Below, one piece after another: positions 44,601 to 54,400 of a stretch of DNA of 64,000 nt (its first letter is position 1; the number at the start of each line of letters is the position of its first letter). The DNA is from Drosophila pseudoobscura. Lineage: Eukaryota > Arthropoda > Insecta > Diptera > Drosophilidae. Both the position numbers and the translations under genes were made by a program. Location: positions 4,588,001 through 4,652,000 of the forward strand of contig NC_046680.1 of the NCBI RefSeq assembly GCF_009870125.1, in the 5' to 3' direction. The notes under the pieces were generated by a model. It was not told the origin of the DNA and did not search any database. It was given only the letters and a program-made list of their open reading frames with translations.

Positions 44601-46928
44601 GAAAACTACTCGGAGTTTTGTGGTGGTTTTGTCTTCTCTTAAGACGCAGTGATGAGGAAGAAAAAATTTGCATTGTTTAAGTGCGTCACTTTTGACAGGG
44701 GACATGTGATTCAAATCGACGTATTCCTTTATAAATGCGGCGTATTGGGCCTTGAGAAGCGGTTTGCGAACCAACTTGCGCTCTAGATTGAGAAATCTGC
44801 GATAGGCTTGTTGATAAGAATCTCCAAGAAGACTGTCACTCAGCTTTAAAGGCAATTGAACGCAATATTCGCCACTTGGAAGCCGACTGCAATGTTTTTT
44901 GAAATGTTCCTCGCAAGCAATTTCCTCCTTTGTTGCTTCTGTAGCGGGACCGTGGCAGTTTTCCACTTCCCAGAACCTTCGCACTAGCTCATCCAAACCA
45001 ACGGTAGGCGTTTGACTCAATTCCGTCGAACTAGAGGCAGCTAGGAGCACTGAGCTGCGGGAGTACTGACCTCCACCTGTGACAACCCAGCCGAGACGGG
45101 TTTTTTGTATTATAGGAAGTCCCCTCTCCAATTTGATCTGTCCAACGCATAAAATGTCGTAAAATAAGCTGGCTCCAATAAGTACATCGATGCGCTGAGA
45201 TTTGTTAAAGTGTGGGTCAGCAAGGCTGATATTGGATGGCATTTCCCATTTGGATACATCAAATGAAGAAGCAGGCTGGTTTCCTGTAATACGTGGAGCA
45301 ACGAGAGCTGTGAGACTCGTGAAGTAATCGGAAGTCCTGGATTGAATGACCAAATTAACTGAACCTTCCGTGTGAAATGCAGAATCAGCGCCGATACCCG
45401 ATACTGATACCGACCCTTTGGCTCGTTTCAGCTGAAGCCTCTGAGCAAAGCGAGAGGTTATTAAATTAATCTGAGAGCCTGAATCCAGAAGAGCCCGGCA
45501 AGGAAGAAGATCACCAACTCGACTCTTTATCATAATGACTGTCGTGGCTAGAAGCACTACGTCTGAGCTAAGATTCTGAGCAGGAGGCGAGCATGGTGAT
45601 GAAGCGGCAACAAGAGAACTTGAAAGATTGGGGCCTGGGCATAAGTCTGTCTGAATAGGAGACGTAGTAGCGTTTGCAGGTTCCGTGTTAACTGACGTAG
45701 GCAGAGGATTGTTGATATGTAAAAGGGTATGATGCTTTTCACCGCATGTGCGACAAGAGCCTGAACTGCAGGAGGTATTCCGATGTCCCTTCTTCAAACA
45801 GTTGAAGCAAACTCTAAGCTTCCTTGCCTCTCTAAGACGCAAAGATGGCGAAAGGTTTCCAAAGCGAGTGCAGCTGTAAATGTTATGCCCTTTATTATCA
45901 CAGAACACGCATTCCAATACGATTGTATTTGTAGCAACAAGACTGTGTTTTGAATGAGTGATTCGTTTATGTTTTCCAACCTGACTGCTATGGATTTGAA
46001 TCGACATAGCTTGATCCATGGTCTCCATGGCTTGACATCTCCTCTCCAAAAAAGCCGAAAAATGGTCCCATGTTGGTATGACGTTAGGGGGCGACAGCTC
46101 CTCCCATTTGGTCCTGGTATCAGAGTCGAGATACTTGTATGTGGAGTTAACGATGATGCATCCAGCTATTTCCTCCATGGTACCCATCGATCTAAGCGCT
46201 CTCATGTGAGAATGAAGCTTGTCCGATAAAGTACGTAGCTTTGTAGTTGACCCATCTTCAACCTTCTCATGCCTCAGAATCTCAGCGACGTGTGCCTGAA
46301 ATATTAAACGTTTATTATTGAAACGATTGTTTAAAATGTCCAATGCAATATCATAATTGCTCTCCGATACTTCCAAAGAGCGAACAGCCTCCAGGGCAGG
46401 TCCATCCAAACATGAGCGCAGGTGCTGGAACTTCTCAATCTTTGATAGAAAGGGCTCCTGATCTATTACTGTGCTAAACATCGAGTAAAAGTCTGCCCAC
46501 TCAGTATAACCTCCACGGAAAGTGGGAAGTTTAATGTCAGGAATATGATATCGTGACCGTACATTTCCGGAGGCAGTAACGTTGAGCTCGGGTCGTATCG
46601 TTGAGTGATGCGGCATGTTCTGGGTAGTCCTGCGGAGTGCTGAGCGAATACGAACTTCGATATCCATCGCCAAATCGTCAAAATTGTTGCTTAAGTCGCT
46701 GCCAATTTCGCTTACATCAAGCTCTTCTAAATTAGAATGAGTAACATTAAATGAGTCGGACATTTTTTCCAAGAATTTTAAATGAACACTTAGCGCATCT
46801 TCACTGATTGGGTTGTTTTCATCATTCAATATCGTCTCTCGAAGTGAAACGGCTTTTTTGTATATTGAGAGTGCCTTTAGTTTGTAAAAAGACACCCTGT
46901 TTTCCGGCACGTCATTAGACTCATCCAT
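41670..46928 (-). CDS. BEL/Pao gag-pol polyprotein
   Basis: From the first ATG (46928-46926) the frame is 1,752 residues with no stop or frameshift; it is open further upstream without an ATG. Order by approximate residue: gag-like region 60-300; zinc knuckles near 338-352 and 372-386 (CFNCLKKGH); aspartic protease with DSGSQINLI near 478; reverse transcriptase with YVDD near 895; RNase H with FCDAS near 1066; integrase with an HHCC-type zinc region near 1345-1400, then VDYCGP, SDNATNF and WEAS as the D, D, E positions; and a C-terminal DUF5641-like tail. Protease-RT-RNase H-integrase order with this tail is characteristic of BEL/Pao. The last seven codons and stop lie in the 3' LTR. Confidence 0.96.
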   Translation of the reverse strand: MDESNDVPENRVSFYKLKALSIYKKAVSLRETILNDENNPISEDALSVHLKFLEKMSDSFNVTHSNLEELDVSEIGSDLSNNFDDLAMDIEVRIRSALRRTTQNMPHHSTIRPELNVTASGNVRSRYHIPDIKLPTFRGGYTEWADFYSMFSTVIDQEPFLSKIEKFQHLRSCLDGPALEAVRSLEVSESNYDIALDILNNRFNNKRLIFQAHVAEILRHEKVEDGSTTKLRTLSDKLHSHMRALRSMGTMEEIAGCIIVNSTYKYLDSDTRTKWEELSPPNVIPTWDHFSAFLERRCQAMETMDQAMSIQIHSSQVGKHKRITHSKHSLVATNTIVLECVFCDNKGHNIYSCTRFGNLSPSLRLREARKLRVCFNCLKKGHRNTSCSSGSCRTCGEKHHTLLHINNPLPTSVNTEPANATTSPIQTDLCPGPNLSSSLVAASSPCSPPAQNLSSDVVLLATTVIMIKSRVGDLLPCRALLDSGSQINLITSRFAQRLQLKRAKGSVSVSGIGADSAFHTEGSVNLVIQSRTSDYFTSLTALVAPRITGNQPASSFDVSKWEMPSNISLADPHFNKSQRIDVLIGASLFYDILCVGQIKLERGLPIIQKTRLGWVVTGGGQYSRSSVLLAASSSTELSQTPTVGLDELVRRFWEVENCHGPATEATKEEIACEEHFKKHCSRLPSGEYCVQLPLKLSDSLLGDSYQQAYRRFLNLERKLVRKPLLKAQYAAFIKEYVDLNHMSPVKSDALKQCKFFLPHHCVLREDKTTTKLRVVFDGSACTSTGYSLNDILMSGPTIQPKLVTTLLRFRTFRIALTGDICKMYRCVRVSPQDSFLQCILWRDSPLEELRTFKLDTVTYGTKPAAFLAVRSMHQLAADESSSYPIGSEVVLRDFYVDDLLTGGDTTNEVLEIIRQVSGLLAKGNFKIRKWCSNDTYVLDQTPHEDRETFVKFTDGSDVTKTIGLAWNPTSDELLFSFCPNQVPSKPTKRVVLSTIARFYDPLGLIGPVITKAKIFLQQLWKEKLHWDESLPVSLRTTWINFIQQFDSMQQISFPRLSFLRSSNLEMHGFCDASMSAYGACIYAVSQGDNGVKANLLSSRSRVAPLKTITIPKLELCGAALLAQLMHEVSLMNFKCSYYCWCDSTVVLAWIKNQPSNFNVFVANRLSVIQELTSGMSWLHVPTDLNPADMLSRGSLPAELINSHLWKYGPTYLTASKDQWPSTPALPEPVLEARKTILITNCASRYLVEESKFVNSFPKMQRIFAYVCKFIHRRKSGITVEDLRLGTELLIRLTQQSRLSTEIRALETRKDIKASSSIASLSPFLDDCGLLRVGGRLKNSTLDFEARHPIILPKNHSITSALIRHLHEKHLHAGPQSLLAIIRQTYWPIGGRKTVAHVIQKCVRCFRVKPRTLEQIMADLPVDRVSESRAFLVTGVDYCGPFLYKSEVRNRPPLKCYMSIFICFSTKAVHIELVKDLTTSAFLSALRRFICTRGRPIRIWSDNATNFVGARNELAELKSLFLSDSHQEAVHQACLNDCIDWRFIPPRSPHFGGLWEASVKLAKHHLRRALGSSLLGFDELRTLACNICAIINSRPLFPLSENPADLDVLTPSHFLVGAPITTFLEPDLVHLNVDRLDRWQKVTQLQQIFWSRWRQSYLTSLQERTKWRTRNPELHVNDVVLVKDENFPPLKWPLARILELIPGADGVSRVALIRMATGVSRRALAKLCLLPLRDEVKGMDPSTGGVCSGEARV
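41694..41706 (-). other. Polypurine tract of the BEL/Pao element
   Basis: On the element strand a GGGGGGAGTA run abuts the 3' LTR. It would prime plus-strand DNA synthesis. It lies inside the gag-pol frame. Confidence 0.8.
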
Positions 46929-47142
46929 TTTCGACAGGCAGCAGCGAGCAAAGCACAAAGAAGAATCGAAGAACCAACCGTTTGATTTTTTTTGGTATGC
47001 AAGCGCAAGTGCAGCGAACCCGAAGCCGCTAATGCACGTAGCTGTATTAGTGCTTGTAAGCAACCGCTTCGCGTTCGAACAGTTATGTTTAGCGGATAAT
47101 TTTCACTGTTTATAATTGTTTATATCCAAATTGTTACTGACG

Positions 47143-47160
47143 ATCACGTCGGGGTCACCA
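47143..47160 (-). other. Primer-binding site complementary to tRNA-Trp
   Basis: On the element strand TGGTGACCCCGACGTGAT begins two bases inside the 5' LTR. It is the complement of the 3' end of animal tRNA-Trp including CCA, the same 18-base site used by some avian retroviruses. Confidence 0.9.
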
Positions 47161-47162
47161 AA

Positions 47163-47638
47163 TGTTGAGACAACGAGCTTTTTCGCTGACTATGATTGTT
47201 CAATAATTTCACAAATTATTAATTTCCGAAAACGTTATAAATTTTATTATAGGTATTTTGTGTGTTGAGGGTGGCCGAAGATGCCAGAGCCTTTTACAAT
47301 AGTATTAGAGTGACACACTTGGATGAGGCAAGCGAGCCGATCTCGAGCCAAAGTAATAGATTGGGGACAAAAGGGGTCTGTTCTCCAACTATATCAAGCG
47401 GTAACTGTTAGAGCAGGCGCAGCTGCTGACGGCTTAGCGACGGCATAGGAAAGAAAAGATAACAAGAGCGAGCATAGATAAGAATAGATGATTAAATGAG
47501 AGCATGTTGCTGAGCGAGCATAGATAAAGCTACGCTTACGTTACGTTAGTTTAGTATAATGACCAAAATAGAAAAGAAAGTGAATTGATAGGCAATAAAA
47601 CAATGGTATAAAATTTACACTCGGGCTTCGCCCGAACA
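47163..47638 (-). repeat. 5' LTR of the BEL/Pao element
   Basis: 476 bases; the promoter-bearing copy for minus-strand transcription. Identical to the 3' LTR over its full length by eye. Confidence 0.96.
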
Positions 47639-47643
47639 TTGGC
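47639..47643. other. Right target-site duplication of the BEL/Pao element
   Basis: TTGGC, matching 41213-41217. Confidence 0.95.
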
Positions 47644-48389
47644 CTTTAAGTATTTTCAGTCTGAGAGTCACTCAGCTTAAATTAAATGACTAAGGCCAAA
47701 ACCAGCTCTACATTAGTGATTTAACGGTGACTCGGGGAATGCAAACAGTCCCGTGGTCAATGCTGTGGTGTTGTGGCATCTCCATCTGGAGAGAACATTC
47801 TAGATGGGAGCTTTCCCCCTTTCGGTGTCTATAGAGTATTTACAAAATGTCATTCCTCGTTAGCAATCGTCTCTTTTCCTGGTTTCTTTAATTACGCAAA
47901 GTAATTACGAACTACTGTTTACTGCTTTCAGTTTTCCCTTCGGCCAACTGCAATTTATGGTCGAGTGCGTGAAATTTGGCTTGCTGATATGGTCAATATG
48001 TATATGAGTGTGCATTATCTCGTGTACATTTGTATGTAAACACAGACAGATGACTTCTTCTTTGTGGCCAAAGTGATCAGTCAAGAGTCTATTTGCCTGC
48101 TATTTCCCCAATCTCTCTCTGCAAGTGGATGTTGTACTGGCTAAAACGATTTTAAAATGAACGAATTGTGTAATTTTGCAGCTAATAGCTCTTGACCTGG
48201 TTGGACACACGTTAACGGGAATAGTTGACTCCATCAGCACCCCCTCCTCTCGCACACTCATGCGCCCCTTCTGATTTTGTTCGCGGAATTTTCGGTTTGT
48301 TTTGCAGGAGCGCGCAAATATGCAAAAGCGCAATTTTGTGTTAAGTTGGCTTTGTTACCGTTACCGACTCTTCCTCCCTCTCTCGCCGT

Positions 48390-48422
<33 letters not shown>

Positions 48423-51400
48423 GTTTGTGCCTTGATGTTGCATACATTCAGGACCCGAAAGGTTGTAGAAACATTTTATGCGACTGCCACAAGTTTGTTC
48501 ACGAAAGTTGAAGCCTGTAAAACTTTTAATACAGTGCCTGCCAATTGTTGCCAGCTAGTACAGCTGTGTTGTGAACGTGAACAGTAACAAGCTTTTAGCG
48601 AATACACACATTAAGCCTTTTATTTGCTCGGTCTCGTCTCGTCCCTTATGAAAGGGTTCCCCGTTCAGGAGCAAAAGTTTTACATACACCTAAGAAGCTC
48701 ATACCTACACTTAGTCTTAGCTTCACCTTCTCGTTCTTCTGCTCTTCCTCACTCACTCTCTCTCTCTCACTCTCTTTCTGTCTTAATAACGATTGGCCCA
48801 GGGAGAGGAGAGTGGAGGAGCAGTGAGTGCGGCCCCGAAAACAAATGAGGAAAATATGCTTCAATAACAAAACACTCAACACTTGGCAGCACAAAAAGCT
48901 GGTAAAAAGCTGGCAGAAAGCAGGTAAAAAGCATGTGAAAAGCGGACGAGTGCTAAAAGGAACAACGACCGATTTACATAAAGACCCCAAAATGGACAAC
49001 AGACGGAGCCATGGCACAGACCCACACACAGAAGCTCACACACACTCGAAAGGTAGCAACTATTGTAGCAGAACAAGGTCTTGCCAACATTTAACATGCA
49101 TGTTGCGAGGGAAAATGTGTCTGACTGAAAAAGAATGGCAAATATTTAAGAGCAAATATTAAATATCGCTTCGCAGTACGCAAACATAATAATAATAAGG
49201 GTTGAAGTTGCAGTCTGGACTGACTTTACTGGGGAGCAATTTTCCACTTCCACCCCTAGGCCGGGCTTGGTGCCAATATCCTTCCGACTAGCAGGAAGCA
49301 CTTTGTGGACAGCCGGAACGCCCCACGGAACAAAGCGGAGGCCAAAAGCCACCGATTTCGCAGCTCCTGCCTCAGCTCCATCCCGTTCCCCTCCGCCCCG
49401 CCGCAACGGCAAACAATGGGGACAGACAACGTGGGAAAAACGAGCAGAGTCGAGCCTTGTGCATTATTGAGTTTGGCAAGTGGGTGGGTGCACAGATTTT
49501 TTTGCGGGTGACTCCCAGTGGTCGGCCGACGACAATGCGTTCCGCCGTCCAGCGGCCATCAGATGCAGCACTAAAAGCCGAACCCGGACTCATTAGGCTT
49601 GCAGAGCGCTCCGACGCGAGGGCCGTGCTCTAATTATACCGTCTCCACAGCAGCCAACCGAATCACTGGCTTTTTGCTTTCGCTTTTTTTATTCACAGGG
49701 AGAAGTGGGGGCTTGGTTTTCCATTTCGGGGAGATCTATCTCCTCTTGTTCGTCGCTTCTTGGGCCCGAATAATGACCATAAAACGGGTTCATCGAAGGA
49801 GAGCTGTTTTCTTGACCTTCGGCAGGCATTAAAAGGAAATAAATAATAAATCAACTCGGGCATGAAATATTCAATAACCTAAACCGACAAAGATTTACTG
49901 CTTAGCCATTTATTTGCTGCGACCCGAAAAATAAAAACCCCCGAGGAGGGGGACCACAAAAAAGCACTTTGTAAGCAATTTGGAAAAGAAAAAAGTTGGC
50001 TGGATCTGTTTTGAAAACTGCCAACTAAACAAGAAGTCATTCAACAGACAGAGAGGGAGAAAGCGGGAGAGAAACAAACTCCCACCGCCACACCCACTCC
50101 CACTCCCGACGAACTGTGAGGAATTCGAAAGAGTTGCCAAAGTGGATTGCCGGCTAAACGAAAGGTTGCCCAGAACTGTTTTGAAGTCAACCTGGCTTAG
50201 GCTTCTCATAATTTGGCAGGAGCACGGCAGGCAGACACTTGAGATCTCCTTTGTGGCGGCTGGCAAAAATATAAATTGTTTTTATTTTTGCGGCAAGGGA
50301 AATGGAATAATCAAAAGATAATGACACAAAGGGAACTGGGGAAAAGTCATCACCGTCAGCCAGGTGAAATTGCCAAAGTTGCCCGGCAACAAATATGCTC
50401 TCGAGATCTCAGATAGTGCACATGCGGGCCTCGAGCCGTATGAAGACGTGGTTCCATCGAACCCAGCAGTTCCAGGGCCAGCCCCAACTACTAATTCGGT
50501 CCAGACAGCAGGCCATCTGCAAGGGGACAGGGGCCCCCACTGCCAAAAACGACATTTAATACAGGCAAATAAATAAACCAGGCTGCTCTCGTATGCTTTC
50601 AACACAAAGCGGAAGCCGAAACTGCTGCCAGGAAGGACCCGAGCCGAGAACCAAGATGGGCAGGGGCCTAGCCGGCAGCCGGGTCTGGCTATGAGAAATT
50701 AGTGGAGTTTTAGTGGCGCATAAATTGCCACACATACACGCAGGCAACGTCACATATATTTCACAGACAGTGCGTGTCAGAAGTATTGCACAACTTGTGC
50801 ACGAGGCTGGGGTGCAAATTGAATTGAGATATTTACAGAAACGACTCAGTTATCAAGGGTTGTCTTGGATTGATGGAAGTTTGGTAGGTTATCTAATAAT
50901 TCAATCAAGAGTGTGTTTTATCGGACTCCTATTTCATAATCAATTAGGCATTATGGTAGTTTGGTGGCCAATCGAATGGCTAAGGGCATATAAGTACGAT
51001 ACGTACTGTATGCGAAAATGCGAATAAAGCTTTATAAGGTCCACACAACAAAATCATTCGCAGTGATATCACTGCGTATACGTAGTAAACATAATAACTA
51101 TAACTTTCATGGTTCTGGGCAAACAAACGAGCGGGGCTTCCACTTCTGACCCCCCTTGCATAATTAGGATGGTTATCCTTTGGAGCAAAAGCCAGATTAA
51201 ACTGTTAAAGGCCTGACTAGTCTCAATTTTGTGTGCGTACACGGAGAGCGTTATGGTCACTGGCCCCCACAGGGCCAACAGTGCCATTTTCTCTGAGGGA
51301 TGCTATTCTCTGAGTCGGTGCAACGTGCACGGAAATATGGTTAATGCTTGATAATTGCAATTTATAGCAGGGCAGCTCTGTCATCTTGTCTCTCGTCCTC

Positions 51401-54400
51401 CCGAAGATTGCTACTGCCATAAATCACAATCAAATTAGGCCCCGATTACTCGGAGTCGGGCTGCATGAAATTGATTAATGCATGGCGGTCGGATATAATA
51501 AATCAATGGCGAGAAACCTGAATGGAATTCAATTTCTCTGCAAGCTTTACTCTAGTAATTAGATAAAACGAGGCACACACGCCACACCACAGGAGGCCAT
51601 TGTCCTGTCACTTAAACGAGGATGCATATGCTTATACCCAGAGCGTTGTTGTCAATCTGTGAACGCGTTTTCAAATAAAAAAATTATCAAATCAAATTAT
51701 TTTTGCAATGATTACAGCCTTGCTTTGTTCGCTCAATCAATTATGCTGTCGATTTCGGGTATTTGCATGTGCAAATCTGATTTACACGCACAAATGAATA
51801 TTAAATTGCTTGAATCCATCGAGTTCGAGTGCACACACATCCAGAGCACGCCATCAGCCCCACCACACGGGGCAGACGCATACCAGGACACTGCACTCGG
51901 TCCTAACATTCCCGTTGTGCGGGTGGTATGACTACTCGAGTCTCGAGCCTCGAACCTCGAACCTCGAACTCAATCGGTAATAGCATAAATCGCGCGAGAG
52001 GGGAGCACAATGAGAATTCGCGAGTTTCGCCCTCGCTCGACTGATTCTCTTGAGATATCCTTTGCAGGTAAGCATAGTCTGCCTCGCTGTCTTCCTGGAA
52101 GGAGAAGCAAGCGATTTTGTCGAGAATTTCCGAAGCTTATTTGTGCATAATGTAATAAACAATTCAATGAAATATACGTACTCGTATTTTATTTCATGCT
52201 CGTATATCGAAAATTCTTTGGCTTAAGCTCCCCAGACTTCAATAAGCAATGCATGAATGTGTATTCAATTAGTCTAAACAATTTTGATTTAGTTCAAAGC
52301 CTTGGAAATGCCAAATGAATTTGCCGAGTGCATCATCCCCTGCGGATGAGGATAGTCTTACATTTGAAAATTGCCCAGAAATACTTAAATTTCTGGGAAT
52401 TCCATTGGAATATGTTTCTTTAGTTGCGATGGCGGCTACCGATTTCGGCCCCCCGAAATGTTTAGGGTCGTCCAGACGACACACTCACCACGTACACACA
52501 TGAAATTCCAGTAAACCAACTTTATTGAATTTCTTATTAATTTTTTTGTAGCTTCAAAGTCATGCTTTTGTTTTGTCGCAAGGGGTTTAATATGTGGGAG
52601 GGCCTTCCCTTGCTCGTCTGGCGCTTATTAAATTTCATTTGTGAGAGGCAGCACATCGCAACTTTTCATCGTGTATGCCATATTGCATGTGCAGTTGACA
52701 TCTTCATGCGTGTGTATTCGGTGTGTGCGTGTGGTGTATGCGCACGTGCGTCTGTATCTATGTGAGTTGTAGCTGTTTTAATACTTGCTCGTTGACATCC
52801 GCCAGCTTTGCGGATGTGAGTGCGGGGGGCTGTCGGAGGCAAGGGCTGGGGCGAGGGCGAGGCTAAGAAAAACATATATACTTGTGTAATATTTAAGCCT
52901 TTTATAAATTTTACTCAGTATCTCAGGCACACTGCTGTTAGTATAACAGATACATTTTAACCGCAGAGATGCTGTAGTCGCACACGTAGTAGGCACTTGA
53001 GTTCTTCTGCATTTTTATGATACTTTTGTTGAGTGTTTATTCTTTACCTTGCAGTTACTTTTGTGCAGCTTCATAGCTGAAGACTTTTTGAGTGCTCGAG
53101 TTGGAGTTGTATTTCCACCATTTCACTAAATAGTCAAGATGCAATAGATTTCCAGCTTACAAAATGTCCTCCAACAAGATTGCTTCTTGACGTCACAAGT
53201 ACTGCCTTGTTTCGCTCCGACACCTCTCCCGCCACTGTGTTGGCGATTCCCATGCATCTGTGGGAGTATCTCGTATTGTACAGACAATAATTCGTTTCCC
53301 CTCACACATTAGATCTGATAAATTGACTCTAATTAATCGCACATGTGAGTGGGGCAGCGAAAAGTTTCGCCGGCTCTTTTGGCAGCTCATTTTTCAGCTG
53401 ATAAGGGATTCGGTTTCATTGGCTGTTCTCTCAACCACCCATGAATACATTATGTTGCTTCCACGTCTAATTGCCACGGTATTTGTTGGTTCTGCTGCTG
53501 CTGTTGCTGTGTAACAGGTGCGTGGTGCCTTTCGGCAGCTTTAACAGTTTGCTGTTGGGAATATATTTCAACCATAAATTAAATAACGGGTCATAAAAAC
53601 TTTCCAGCAAAGCAGCGCTCCAAAATGTGTTTACAACCCGTTGCCCCCGCTTTTTTTGCGAATCGTTTTCCATCTGTAAATTCCGGGGCAGTCAGAAACT
53701 CATTTAAAAATATCCAAGTCCCCCGCGAGTTGGCGTGGCTTCCCATCGGCCAGTTCCCATCGTCCAACTTTGGTATTTTAATAAAGCATTTAAACGGAAT
53801 TATAAATTTGCTTAACTGCAAACGGGTCTTTTGCTCATTTCTGCATTCATAACATCCGCTGAAAGGATTGCCGGGATCACGTAATGGGACCTGAGCCTGA
53901 TAATATGCTCCAGCGTTGCCCCATTGGCCCGTCGGGCATTAACACTGTCACAGGGTTGCACCTGCTGATGCTGATGCGGCCGCTGCAGCTCTGCAGTGCC
54001 TGCTGAAGTGGCAAACCCAGACAAAGGACCTATCCCCACTCTCGCCAGAGCCCCAGAGCCACTCAAAGTGTGCGCGTGACATTCGGCGGCCGTGACAGGA
54101 GGCCCTTTTTTGAATAATGCCCGTCAAGTGGTGGCATCGGATCCGCATCGGCATCGGCATCGGCATTGGCAGCGATACTGAATGGGTGTGAGTGGGCGTG
54201 TGGGAGGCTACGTGTGGGTGGTGGCGAGGCAGGAGTTGTTGCTTCCGCTGTTGCTGGGGCACCTCTGGTTCATCTCGACTGTGATTGACGATACAAATTC
54301 TTTATTTTCATTATTTTGCTTTCGTTATTGAATTCCGCGCTGTCTGCGACACTGCGCGTGTCAGTTATTAAATGCTCTGATTAAGTATAAAGTGTAAAGT

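Larger units (their letters stand above)
41218..47638 (-). mobile_element. Complete BEL/Pao LTR retrotransposon (6,421 bp), minus orientation
   Basis: Two direct LTRs of 476 bases (41218-41693 and 47163-47638) read identical by eye and begin TG, end CA. A 5-base duplication flanks the element. A tRNA-Trp-type primer-binding site, one gag-pol frame and a purine-rich tract lie between. Identical LTRs imply a recent insertion. No env frame is present. It appears structurally able to be autonomous; activity is not shown. Confidence 0.97.

Noticed and set aside
46929-47063. Upstream extension of the retrotransposon frame
   Set aside because: The extension has no ATG (it opens at TTG) and lies in the leader near the primer-binding site, so I start gag at 46928.
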